Numbered from the stretch's first letter, positions 45,743 to 57,526 are shown. The stretch is DNA of 64,000 nucleotides from Linum tenue (GCA_946122785.1 CAMGYJ010000006.1:3644734-3708733), one strand, 5' to 3'. Notes: generated by a model from the sequence alone, not told the origin. Translations and numbers: made by a program.

Positions 45743-47087
45743 TGACACGCTAAAACACAACACCTAACAATGGCCAAGTGTAACCAATGAAAGGGACTGC
45801 AGTATAGGCAAGTTTAATTATCAACCCGGGGTCTAGATCTACTGCTTACTCCGTGATTCTCTATTATCTAGCAAACTAATTCGAGTGATTGTTGTGAAAA
45901 GTAAAAGCAACAAGAAAGCAGTAAATTGTTCGGGTTTCTAAAGCAGGCAAGAGTCACTCGGGATTGAGTCCCCCTAGCCCCTTAGTTAGGTTCAATTGCA
46001 ATTCCCTGGGTTGATTTACTGTTGATTAGACTGCGGAAGATCCGACAGTAGCTTGGAATCTCTTAAGCCGACCAAGCCCTCTCAGTCTAACTACCCGGCA
46101 GACGACTAGTCTTCACCGGGATAGAAAGCTGACGCTATGAACACAGAACTCCACTACTGGCGCCAAGAACACCAGTACAAAGCAGTAAACTGGCTAACTC
46201 TCGTATAGCCAATCTCCTACTATCGAATGAAGAGGCTCTAACAACCTAATCAGATTCTATCTATCTCAGGTTGCAGCAGAAATTGAGAAAAGCTGATCAG
46301 ACTCAAATCAATTCATTAAACATGCGTCATTCGATTAAAATCAAACAATAATATCATCCCAAGTCATTACAATCAAATCCCTAACACAAGGAACTAGGGT
46401 TCTTCATACCCAAGTGAGAGAAGGGTTCTACTCCATAGAGAGAGAAGAGAAAACAAGAATCGGATTAGTCATACTCATAACGATGAGGATAATCTGCTCC
46501 GGGACGATGATTTCCACTCCTATGACGATCTCCAGGCTCGATTCGATGAAATCCAGCTCTAGGACAGCTTCTAGGATGTGTTCTTTGCACTTTCTCTCTC
46601 TAGGGCTCTGTTTTTGCTCTCAAAACACGATTCTCCCACTTCTGGGTCGGATTAGGCTCTAAAACCAGCTTTCCCGAGTTGCACGGCCAGGTGCACGGCC
46701 GTGCACATCACCATTCTGGCCGTGCACCCTGAAACGCGCCGTTTCACTTAGTGGTGTCTTCGTCCATCTTGCACGGCCAGGCGCACGACCGTGCAAGCTT
46801 CAGGGCCTGCCCGTGCATGGCCTCGGCGTGAGGCGCACGGCCAGAGTTGCATATTGCACGGCCGTGCAGCCTCCCTGGTCTGCCCGTGCACTCCCCAAAA
46901 AGCTCGCCTTTCGTCCGTTCTTCGTCCAATCGACCCCAGACTCGCTCCTAAGCCTTCATTCACGTACTAGGACCTGAAATAACACAAACAAGCACAACCT
47001 AGCGTGAAATCGGCCTAAAACACGAGAATCAACACCTCAAATGGTGTAAGTATGAGGGTAAAAACATGTGTAAATGATGGTCTATCA
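45743..47087 (-). mobile_element. Solo LTR in array B (TSD TGGTA), mosaic
   Basis: 1345 bp, TGACACGCT to GGTCTATCA, with TGGTA at 45738-45742 and 47088-47092. The first about 60 bp match the LTR at 52011 (CCTAACAATGGCCAAGTG), whereas the rest matches E1. The palindrome block (46680-46885) is of the GCACGGCCGTGC type. Confidence 0.93.
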
Positions 47088-47527
47088 TGGTACCCCTTTG
47101 TAATCTGCCAAAAATTGACCCGGAATAAATCCGCCCAAATCGGTGCTTAATGGACTTAATCATCGTTGAAGAATAGTCTCAAGCCGAATCCGTGATCTGA
47201 AGCCTTCAAAATCCAAAGAAAATGCCCTCTCGACTCCCACAAAATTACGAAAATGGCATCCGAGAATAAATTGGCCCAAATCGGTGCTTAATGGACTTAC
47301 CATTCGTTGAGAATAGGATCAATAGACTTCATTATCCGTGGAGAATAGCCTCGGCCTGATTCCGTGATCTGTAGCCTCCAGAATCGAAAGAAAATGACAT
47401 TTCGGAAAAATCGCCCAAAATATGTGATGGTACCTCTTTGCAATCTGCCAAAAATTGACCCGGAATAAATCCGCCCAAATCGGTGGTTAATTAATTAATC
47501 ATCGTTGAAGAATAGTCTCAGGCTGAA
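47088..47527 (-). repeat. Satellite array B, segment between the solo LTR and E2
   Basis: Continues the monomer in register after the solo LTR and ends at CTGAA, the E2 target site. Confidence 0.92.
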
Positions 47528-48915
47528 TGACACGCCAAAACACAACACCAAACTGCGACCAAGTGTAATCGCAGTCCGGGAATGCAGTAACAGGCAAGTT
47601 CAATTATCAACCTGGGGTCTAGATCTACTACTTACTCCGTGATTCTCTATTTTCTAGCAAACTAGTTCGAGTGATTGTTGTGAAAAGCAAAAGCAACAAG
47701 AAAGTAGTAAATTGTTCGGTTTTCTAAAGCAGGTAAGAGTCACTCGGGAATGAGTCCCCCTAGCCCCTTAGTTAGGTTCAATTGCAATTCCCTGGATTGA
47801 TTTACTGTTGATTAGACTGCGGAAGATCCGACAGTAGCTTGGAATCTCTTAAGCTGACCAAGCCCTCTCAGTCTAACTACCCGGCAGACGACTAGTCTTC
47901 ACCGGGATAGAAAGCTGAGGCTATGAACACAGAACTCCACTACTGGAATTGAATTCCAGTACAAAGCAGTAAACTGGCTAACTCTCGTATAGCCAACCTC
48001 CTACTATCGAATGAAGAGGTTCTAACAACCTAATCAGATTCTATCTATCTCAGGTTGCAGCAGAAGTTGAGAAAAGCTGATCAGACTCCAATCAATTCAA
48101 TAAACATGCATCATTCGATTAAAATCAAACAGTAATATCATCCCAAGTCATTACAATCAAATCCCTAACACAAGGAACTAGGGTTCTTCATACCCAAGTG
48201 AGAGAGAGGTTCTACTCCATAGAGAGAAAAAGGAAAACAGAAATCAGAGTAGTCATACTCATAAAGATGAGGAAAATCTGCTCTGGGATGTCAATCTTCA
48301 CTCCTAGGGACGCAATCTGGGCTTCAATGATGAGAAATCCACTCCAAAATAGCTCCTAGGGTTTGTTCTTCGCTCTTTCTCTCTCTAAAAAAACTCTGTT
48401 TTTGCCCAGAAAATCGAATTCCTCTTCCTTGGCTCGAATCTGACTCCAAAAACCCGACTCTGGGCGAATTACGGGCAGAATTACGGCCGTAATCACGTCT
48501 TGCCCGTAATTCGCACCAAAACGCACGTTTCACTTAAGCTGCAGGAGGAGGAGATACGCCCGTAATTTACAAATTACCGCCAGTAATTTGAGAATTACGG
48601 TCGTAATTCTTGGGGTCTTGCCCGTAATTTCATCACCGAGAGGGAATTCTGGGGAGAAGGCTCGGCCATTTAATTACGGGCATGCCTTGGCTAATTACGG
48701 TCGTAATTTAGCAGGGGCTGCCCGTAATTCTTTCTGTGCTTCGCCATTTGACCTCCAAATGACCCGAAACTTGCGCCTATGCACCTCTTTACTTGCTAGG
48801 ACCTGAAATACGACAAAACAACACAACCTAGCGTAAAATAGGCCTAGGAACAATCAATTCGAGCCAAAATGGACAGGAAACCAGAGTGAAAACACTTGCA
48901 AATACGATGCTATCA
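47528..48915 (-). repeat. E2 3' LTR (left)
   Basis: TGACACGCC to GATGCTATCA. The body matches the E1 LTR, but the block at 48480-48725 has AATTACGG/CCGTAATT palindromes in place of GCACGGCCGTGC, and the last about 100 bp differ. Confidence 0.92.
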
Positions 48916-48933
48916 AATTCCCCCACACTTAAC
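48916..48933 (-). other. E2 polypurine tract
   Basis: The minus strand TTAAGTGTGGGGGAATT abuts the 3' LTR, as in E1. Confidence 0.82.
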
Positions 48934-49695
48934 TGTTTGCTTGTCCCCAAGCAAACCAAGTACTACACAAGGTAAGCTCACATATTTCAGTCAACCAACA
49001 TTGGGGACAAGTCATAAAGGCACCGAACACGTGAATCAAACTGGTTTTCAAACATCAACACATGAACAACTTTAATAGTAACCTGGACAACCACCACAAA
49101 GGACATTCGAGTGCAGCAAGATCGAGCAACGGAAGAGTTTCCCTTCTGTTCACCAACCAACCCAGACTTGACTCGACCACTCACTCAAAACAGTCAACTC
49201 ATGCATCCAACTCAAGACATCAGAACAGAGACCGAGCAATCTAGGTCCTCACCGGGGTACAAGAGTATAGAGAATATGAAAATGAATCACTCACTCTCGA
49301 CCAGTGGGGTCAGGACAATTTAATGCGAAAAATGCGCCTGCTATTTCTCTCAATCCCTAACATCTCTTCACCATGATGGCAGCCTCTAAATGCTAGAGTT
49401 CACATACATAATGTCATCACTAACTAATCAGGAGGTCTTAGACACAGGTTCAAATGACTGGCTAGGGTCTTGGACATGGGGAAAAAGCCTTTTAGGTGGT
49501 GGAAGTATTCATAGCAAAAGGTTCCACATTTCCAAACCCACACAATCACAGCCAAACAAACCGGTATTCCCTTTCTGCTATTCTGCAATACTCAACATCT
49601 CAAGAGCACAAGAGCGAAGGAGGCATAAACATCAGCATTTCCAAGCCAGACTGCTAAGAAACACTACTTAATGGGCATTATTCAGATTTTTGGTA

Positions 49696-49765
49696 GTGGC
49701 TCTCTTTTGCTTCCAATTTTCTTTGTTTTTCTTTCATTTTTCTTTTCATTTCTTAAGAGAGCCAC
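49696..49765 (-). other. Conserved hairpin with purine-rich loop (E2)
   Basis: GTGGCTCTCTT (49696-49706) pairs with AAGAGAGCCAC (49755-49765); counterpart of 9201-9271. Confidence 0.55.
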
Positions 49766-50356
49766 CACTGCCGTACAAATTTCAAACACCTGCCCAACTT
49801 TTAAGCACTACCTCCAACACTCACATAGACTTTAGCAGAAACAGCAGAGAATATGTAAAAACCACTCTGTGGAACCTTCTAAAAGATGCAACAAGGGTGA
49901 TTTTTTTTCATTATAGACCAAAAGAAAGGATAACACACGGCTCAAAGGGGCTGACTAGGGGATATGACACATCAGGACAGTCAGTTTTGGGCGTGGGCTA
50001 ATCCTATGCCCCCATCATATTAGCTAATGACAACGTGAATGCTACACATCATGGAAGAGGGATCTATCGCACAAGAAAGAAACGAGCAGGCTCAAATCTC
50101 ACATGGCTACCTATATGCTCTATCTCACATTCTGATACCCTGAACTAGATGCATAAACGACTGTCAAGAACAAGTAATCGATCCAAGTCACGGTTGGTAA
50201 GCAAACAGTTGAAAAACTGAACCCCTACATCGTTCTACTGCACATCTCAGTCCTCATTATAGGTTGTCCTAGTCGCAGGCAAGTTGTCATGCATTAATCC
50301 AAAAACCAATCAATTTATCCGTCAAAACATAGTGCCAATATGATCAAACAGCAGTA

Positions 50357-50404
50357 CTTGGAGCCCTCAAATCGTAAGATTCGGACAGCGGACTAGGCTC
50401 CAAG
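50357..50404 (-). other. Candidate structured RNA hairpin, E2 copy a
   Basis: CTTGGAGCC pairs with GGCTCCAAG around the same loop as at 9863-9910. Confidence 0.6.
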
Positions 50405-50437
50405 CACCCATATATACTTTCCAACAAATACAAAGAA

Positions 50438-50465
50438 CCCCCCCCCCCCCCCCCCACACACTTAA
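50438..50465 (-). other. G18 homopolymer in an internal polypurine-like tract (E2)
   Basis: The minus strand reads TTAAGTGTGTGGGG extended to 18 G (C18 on plus, 50438-50455), just downstream of ORF2. The homologous tract in E1 has seven G. Confidence 0.7.
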
Positions 50466-50760
50466 ATGCGACAGTGTCCTCAATGGAGCGAAGGGAAGGG
50501 GAACGATGTTACCGTGAAACAGTGGTCAGGAACGTTGACTGGATGGCGGACCAGTCAAAAGCAGAGGACTGGACAAGGACCAGTCCGAGGGGCACAGAGC
50601 TAGAACCAACAGAACACACACATTGGGTGAAATAAACCATAGTTCCAAGTCAACAATCCACACAACGGGAACAAGAAATAAAAACAAACACAATCCGGAG
50701 TCTAAATCTGGAAAGATAGACAAAAGCCAAGCCCCAACTCGATGGGCGGGCAAAATTAGA

Positions 50761-51947
50761 TCACAGCTCGTCGCCTCCATCGCCAGTGGGAGGCGGGTAG
50801 TAGTCTTCATGCCCCGGGGACGCCTCCCAAGGGTAGCTCACAGCAGCAGGATCCATGTTCCAGTAGCTCATCATGTAATGCTGAGCTGAAATGATGCGGC
50901 GGCGACCATCGCGCTCACGGTCGAGGCGGGCGTTGATGTGCTCCTGGCCAGCAAGGATCTGCTTGTTCTGGCGGGAAAGGGCTGCCATCTGCTCGGCAAT
51001 ATAGATGGTGGGCTGCGCAGCAGACGGGCCGGCACCGAAAGTAGAGTCGCCCGGTGGGTCCGACGGGCTGCAGCATCACTGGCTTCTGGTGGCTCCTCAC
51101 CCTCTGGTGCACGAGGAACAGGGCGAGGAAGGCCCCGGATCCAGGTCACGGGCCCGTCGCGCTCCAGTATCAGCTGGCGCCGGAGGGTCTCCCTGGAGAA
51201 TGGCGTCGCCTCCTGGATGAGAGTGAACCTGGAGAGGTCGACGTTGTAGTACCGCGCCAGGGCAGTGACCACCGGCCCACACGCCAGGCGTCGATTACAC
51301 CGTTTATGCTTGGCAACGGTCCTGGCGATGAGAGAGGACAGATGGAGGTTGTCCACCTCGTGGCTCATGGAGTGCAGGCAATGCAGGGTGCGGAGCTGAA
51401 GATGACTGGTGGAGCCCTCGCTGGGGGTGTAGGATTTCCCCAACAGCTGGTTGATGATGCGCCACTCTGGTCGCAGCTGAGTGGCCGTGGTGTGGCCCGG
51501 TGTGAAAACAGCTCCAGTATACTCCGGGAGGCAGATCCTCTCGAAGAACTGCTGGTCCCGAAAGATGGGACTGTCGGGCTCCTCGATGGCCAGGTGACAG
51601 GGGAATGGTGGAAGGAGCCCCAGTGCCCGACCAAAGTCGTCATAGCTCAGGGAGTAGAACTCCCCTCCGAGTCGGAACTGGATGGCGTTGCCGTGCTCGC
51701 CCGCATGGGTCTGGAAGTGCTCGAAGGTGGAGTAGAACTCCCAAAGGAGCTCCTGATAAATCAACTCAGCAAGGCAGAGGAGGCGGCGCCAAGAGAAAGC
51801 GCGGATGGCAACCTCCATTGCCTCGCGAGCACCCAGCTCCTCGAAGACCCTCCAGTCGAGGTAGTGGTGATGAACGACTTTGCGGCGTCGGATGTCCCGC
51901 AAAGTTGTTCTCTGGTCGGCGTCGAGCAGGTTCAAGAACGTGTTCAT
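50761..51947 (-). pseudogene. E2 ORF2, diverged homologue of E1 ORF2, frameshifted
   Basis: Starts at the ATG at 51947, four bases after a CAG acceptor (51953-51952). The core aligns with E1 ORF2 at YQELLWEFYSTFEH, AIQFRLGG, NQLLGKSYTP, LHLSSLIART and CGPVVTALARYYN, but most other residues differ. Near 51065 a frameshift breaks the ORF. The original C-terminus (EQMAALSRQNKQ onward, with a likely coiled coil) continues in another frame to the stop at 50761. As in E1 there is no RT-like motif and no clear membrane segment. Likely made from a spliced RNA when intact. Function unknown. Confidence 0.7.
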
Positions 51948-52010
51948 TTTCCTGCAGCCACAAAACAGCAGAAATCCAACAACATACATGGAAATTCGTC
52001 AATGGTGAGG

Positions 52011-53384
52011 TGACACGCCAAAACACAACACCTAACAATGGCCAAGTGTAACCAATGAAAGGGATTGCAGTATAGTGGTACAAGTAATAAATATCGAATC
52101 CACGGGTCTCTAGAGTTACTATTACTCAGCTTCAGTTCATTATCTAGCAAACTAGATTAAGGATTGATTGATAAACTACTCTACTGACTACTCTATTAAT
52201 TACAAGTTGGGAACTCACTTAGGTATGATTCCCCCTAGCTCCTCAATTAGGTCCAAGTTGCAATTAATTTTGGTTGGTCTACTGTTGATTAAACTGCGGA
52301 AGATCCTAAATTAGCTTGGAATCTCTTAAGCTGACCAAGCCCTCTCAGACAGAATACCCGGCAGGCGACTAGCCTTCACCGGGATAGACTGCTAAGGCGA
52401 TTCACACAGATCTCCACTACTGGAATGAATTCCAGTACAAAGCAGTAAATTGATTGACTCTCGCACAACCAATTCACCACTATCAATCAAGGAAGCTCTC
52501 TTAACCTAATCAGATTCTATCTATCATAGGTTAAAGCAGAAATCAAGAGAATTTGATCAAGATTCAATTGACTCAATAAATCATGCCTCAATCGATTATA
52601 ATCAAACAATAAAGCATCCAAAACGTCATACAAGAAAGATCCTAACTCATGGAACTAGGGTTCCTCAAAACCTAAGTGAAGGGAAGTTACTCCATAGAGA
52701 AGAGAGAGACCGCAGAAATCTGATCTAGATCTTCAATCTCCATCTCCAAGCTTGATTCCCGAGCTCCAATGGCGAAGAAATCCTCCAAAATAGCTCCAAG
52801 AATGTCTCCAAGTCGCTCTCTCTCTCTCTAGGGTTCGTCCCTTGGGTGTTTGGGATCCAAAACCCAGCTCTCCCTCTCCAAAAATCGCAAAACAACTTTT
52901 ATACCCGCTGAAACTCGCACCCCCTACTTGCACGGCCGTGCAAATTGAGGTTTTGGCCGTGCAGACCCCTTGGGAAACCCACACGGCCGTGCAGAATTTC
53001 ACACGGCCGTGCACAATTTCCAGCATGCACTCCTAAGCTTCGTTGATCTCGTTTGAGCTCGTTTGACCTCCGATTCAGTCACCGTTTGATCCCAGACGCT
53101 CGTAGTCTCGTCCTCTTTCTTTTCATGACAAGCTTGCATGATTCTTTGTCCATAAAGTGAGGTAGAAATCCATTCTTCTTCAGGTCATGCCCGAGTTTCT
53201 TCTCCCGAATCGTCAATTGATCTCTGATTGACTTGAAACTTGCGCCTATACTTCACTTTATGTGCTAGGGCCTGAAATGTGACAAAGGAACACAACCTAG
53301 CATAAAATAGGCCAAAAAAGCGATAATGCAAGCTTAAACGATCAAGAAACAAAGGGGAAAACATGTGCAAATATTGAGTCATCA
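52011..53384 (-). mobile_element. Solo LTR nested in E2 (TSD TGAGG)
   Basis: 1374 bp, TGACACGCC to GAGTCATCA, with TGAGG at 52006-52010 and 53385-53389. It belongs to the same superfamily but a distinct subfamily (CCTAACAATGGCCAAGTG start). Its palindromes are GCACGGCCGTGC-type (52930-53020). It inserted about 60 bp upstream of the ORF2 start and then lost its body by LTR-LTR recombination. Confidence 0.93.
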
Positions 53385-53406
53385 TGAGGTCACAATCACC
53401 CTCACC

Positions 53407-53449
53407 CGGGGCCCTCGAATCATAAATTCGGACAGTGGACTAGGCCCCG
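53407..53449 (-). other. Candidate structured RNA hairpin, E2 copy b (covarying stem)
   Basis: CGGGGCC pairs with GGCCCCG; the loop keeps ATTCGGACAG. The stem differs from CTTGGAGCC/GGCTCCAAG on both sides while staying paired. Confidence 0.58.
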
Positions 53450-53536
53450 AGAAAGGAAAAACATGCATAACCAATCAGATCATTCACCATTCACAACCAA
53501 TCAGAATCAGTCACCATTCACAGAAACTCAAACGCA

Positions 53537-53583
53537 CTTGGAGCCCTCGGATTAGAAACCCGGACAGCAAATTAGGCTCCAAG
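53537..53583 (-). other. Candidate structured RNA hairpin, E2 copy c
   Basis: CTTGGAGCC pairs with GGCTCCAAG; the loop has CCCGGACAGC. Confidence 0.55.
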
Positions 53584-54239
53584 TAGAACAATCACAACTC
53601 ATATTACTCGGTAGGCCAACCGAAAGATAAGCAAACAAAGCAAGCAACAATGGAGGCCGACCGAATTAATTCAAGCACAACCCAATACCCGAAATTCCTC
53701 ACTAAACCCACAATATCAATCCTCCACAAATGACAAGTAAAAGTATAGAAGCGCACCTGGAGGCACAAGAGGATATCGTGGGGAGGGTGAGGGAAGACCG
53801 AGAGACCACAAAAATCGCCGGGAAATTCGCCGGGAGGCTCGCCGGAGTTTCGTCGCCGGCGACTTCACCGGAGCAAAACCGACCCAAAACTTTGGGGAAT
53901 GAAGCCCCAAGTACCAGGAACAAGGTGGTGGTCGCGGTTTCTCGATCAGAGGTCCGAGGAGGGAGATCGGGCCGGAGGAATACCGAAGGGTCGCGGTTTT
54001 CCGGCGACTCAAACCACCACGAAACTCGACCCCACTGGTATAGACTTGTGGGTGCCGATGAGAGGAGCACGGGGGTGGTCTCGGAATTGAATTTGGACCT
54101 CCGGTGAGCGAGATATGGCCGGAAAACCACCGGAGAAGAAGGTGGTTCGAGTTTTCCGGTGAGAGGGGAGAGAAACTGACCAGAAAATGGGGGAGAGAGA
54201 GAGGGAAGTGTCTCGGCCGACACTTTTTAAACGAGGCGC
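53584..54239. other. E2 spacer, non-palindromic part
   Basis: Non-coding element DNA between gag-protease and ORF2. CCGGAG/CTCCGG and CGCCGG motifs are frequent near 53815-54150; the ORFs seen are composition effects. Confidence 0.45.
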
Positions 54240-54495
54240 GGGGGGAATTACGAGCAGGATTACGGCCGTAATTCCCCCGGCCTTGCCCGTAATTTTAAGG
54301 CCGAGAGCAAATTGCCCCCTCTGATCGAATTACGGGCAGGGGTGTTAAGAATTACGGTCGTAATTCTGACCCCCTTGCCCGTAATTTCTATGCCGAGCCC
54401 GTTTTTCAGTTTTCCTGTTCTGAATTAATTACGGGCAAGGGGTGGATGAATTACGACCGTAATTACTCCCCCCCATGCCCGTAATTTTACTGCCG
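54240..54495. repeat. Spacer palindrome cluster, AATTACGGCCGTAATT type (E2)
   Basis: Palindromes ATTACGGCCGTAAT, AATTACGGTCGTAATT and AATTACGACCGTAATT, plus half-sites AATTACGGGCA and TGCCCGTAATT, separated by GCCGAG spacers. The same motif occurs in the E2 LTRs at 48480-48725 and 58600-58865. Confidence 0.86.
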
Positions 54496-54692
54496 AGGGC
54501 CCTTTTTCTCCAGTTTTTAAGCTGCAAATTCGAACATCCAAACCCAAACGTGCCCCGGTTCAAAAAATACACCACCATAGATCAAAATAGACCATCCGGG
54601 GCACGAGAAACATTCCAGAAAGACTCCAGACAGACTCAATGACTAAAAAACGACAAAAATAAAAAGGAAAAAGGATAGAAATGCAAACCGTG

Positions 54693-54710
54693 GTGGGGTT
54701 GCCTCTCCAC
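54693..54710 (-). other. Hairpin just after the gag-protease stop (E2)
   Basis: Counterpart of 12750-12767, with one changed stem base (GTGGAG/CCCCAC). Confidence 0.5.
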
Positions 54711-54754
54711 AAGCGCTTCTTTACCGTCTTTTAGCTGGACGCCAGTATGGATGC

Positions 54755-57526
54755 TCAGGGAAGTGTAGGATCAGGTGCCTTCAAGAGCGGATCCACATCG
54801 CTCTTGAGGTACAGCTTCAAATGGTGGCCATGTACGCGACGAATGTGGCCACCTGCATTTGCCAGCTCGACTTGGCCATTCGGCAAGATGCAAGCGAGTG
54901 AATACTCGGATGGCCAAGGTGGGGGCGGGACCAACTCGTGGTGGTCTCCGGTTTTCTTTCGAGCAGGCTTAGCTGCCTGCAGTTTCGGCCGCCACTCCTC
55001 CTTGATCTGTTCTTTTGATGACGGAGTGGTCCGGAGTGGCGGCGAAGGTGTGGGAGGCGGGTCCTGCAAAATAGGCAGCACAGAAGGATACACGACAGAC
55101 TCGTGCTCCTGGTGATATACAGCATGCAAAGGTAACGAAGCAGGTATAGTGTTAGCAACTGAAAACGTTATTCGCTCCTCGCCATCCCTCAAAACTAAGG
55201 TCCCATCATGCACATCTATGAGAGCCTTGGCGGTGGCCAGGAAAGGCCTTCCCAGTATAAGGGGCACGTCTGTGTCCTCATTGATGTCCAGGACAACAAA
55301 ATCCACAAGATATTTGAATTTGCCAACCTTAACCAGAAGGTCTTCCACTATGCCCTTAGGATGCACTACAGATCTGTCAGCTAATTGAAGGGTCATCCTA
55401 GTAGCACGGGGTTCGCATAGGCCTAGTTTCTTGAACAGTTGATATGGCATAACATTGATACTAGCACCTAAATCCGCCAAGGACTTCTCTACATGCAATT
55501 TATCAATAGAGCACGGGATAGTAAAACTACCTGGGTCCTTTTTCTTCTGCGGAAGCTTGTTCTGCAGAATAGCCGAGCACTCCTCGCTGAGCTCCACAGT
55601 GGCCAGCTCACTCAGCTTCTGCTTCTTCGAGAGAAGCTCTTTCAGAAACTTCGCATACTTTGGCATTTGCGATAGTGCCTCCAGGAAGGGCACTTGGACA
55701 TTCAGCTTCTTAAGCATGGCCATGAAGTTCTCGAACTCTGTCTCCATCCTGTCTTTGTGCAACCGAGTAGGGAAAGGGAGTTTAGGGACATACTCCTTCA
55801 CTACTGGTTGCGGTTTAGGTGCAGGCACCTCAACCTCCGTCTCTACTTCTTGTTCAACTAGTGGAGACGCTAAAACAGGGCTCTCTCTTTCTGGTTCGCG
55901 AGCAGGGGGATCAACAGTCATCTTGCCACTCCTGGTCATGATGGCATTGCAGCGCTCATCCGGGGTCGGCGGGTGAGGGATGGTCTGCCCGGGTAGAGTA
56001 CTAGGAGCCCTTCGAGCCACTGCCTGGGCCACGCTCCCCAGCTGGGTCTGGATATCCTGCAAAAAAGCCTGTGTGTTCCTCTGACCAGCTTCAAGAGCCA
56101 GGAGTTTACCCGAGGCCTTCTCCATGAACTGCTCAAAGGTGTTGAATTTCTGAGCACTAGCACTGGCGAGAGAACCCACCAAGTCCCGCAGTTCAGCCAT
56201 CTGATCATTCTGCACTGGGGCAGCAGGGGCTGCACTTGGCTGCTGGAAAGGCCGCGGCTGTGATTGAGTAGCATGCCCCTGCATGGGCTGATAGAGAGAC
56301 TGTTGTTGCTGCTGGAATTGCCCCTGTCTGGGCTGATATGGTGGCCTCTGGAAGCCTGGTGGTCTGGGATTTGGCCCAGCCTAGGAGAAGTTAGGATGCT
56401 GGCGCCACCCCTCATTGTACGTGTTGCTGTAGGGGTCATTGCGCCTGACATTGTTGATGAAGTTCACCTGCTCCTGGGGTGTGGTTGATTCCTTCATCGC
56501 CTGGCAGTCTTCCACCGTGTGATGGGTGCTTTCGCACCATTGGCAGAGCATCGCCTGCTGCTGCCCGGTCCCTGGAATCATTCCGGAACGATCGATAGCT
56601 GAGACCAGCTTCGATACTACCTGCACCAAATCAGAGGGATGGCCTCCCACAGAATGTACACCTCGGCTGGGTGCTCTCCTCGACCTCCTGGCAGTGCCCC
56701 AATCATAACCATTCTCCGCCATCTCTTCAAAGAGTTGATTCAGCTGTGGCGGGGTTTTGGTCAGCATGTTCCCGCCACAAACCGAATCGATCAGCTGCTT
56801 GTCCTCCGGGAAGAGAGCGTGATAGAAGGTGCCCACCTTGAATGCATCATTGAAACCATGATTGGGACACCTGAGAAAGAGGCTGGTGTATCTCTCCCAA
56901 GCATCCCTAATGGTCTCATCCTCATCCTGAGCAAAATGTGTAATTTGCTTCTGCAGGTCAGCTGTCTTGGATGGAGGATGGTAGCGGGTGAGGAACTTGG
57001 CTGCCAGGTTGGCGAACGTGGTGATGGAGCCCGGAGGTCGAGTGTCTAGCCACTCCTTGGCCTGCCCCTCCAAAGTGAATGGGAAGTACCTCAGCTGGAT
57101 GGCATCTGCGGGTACCCCATTGATCTTGATTCCATCGATGAGCTCGTGGAATCGCCTGAGATGTGATCGAGGGCACTCTCCCTCCTTACCACGGAACACC
57201 ACTGAACCGCGCAGCATGGTGATCACTGAGGTGCTCACCTCAAAGTTGTTGGTTGGGACAGGAGGGTGTTGAATGGGTGACCTCATGTCCGCAGCCCTAG
57301 CGGTCCAGTAGGATCCCATGGTCTGCTCATCTGGGTTGATCACCTCGTGGTTCTGCGGATCACCCATCTCTCCTTCTTCTTCTTCTTCTTCTTCTTCTCC
57401 TAACTGCAGCTGTGTTAGCGCCTCCTCCGCAGCCAGTCGCGCCTTTAGAGCCCGCTTGAAGTTCCTGCAAGTTCGTTCAAGCTCCTGGTCTAATGGTAAT
57501 AGTTCTCCCGACTGGCTACGGGTCAT
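54755..57526 (-). CDS. E2 gag-protease polyprotein with one in-frame TAG
   Basis: Same architecture as E1 gag-protease and nearly identical by eye: Gag with FTLEGQAKEWL, zinc knuckle CQWCESTHHTVEDC, a P/E-rich linker, protease LADLGASIN and ILGRPFLAT. One TAG at 56381-56383 replaces a tryptophan codon (E1 has TGG there). This is a different place from the E1 TAG, though both fall in the same gag-protease junction. It may be simple decay or a site tolerant of stops. Starts at the ATG at 57526. Confidence 0.87.
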
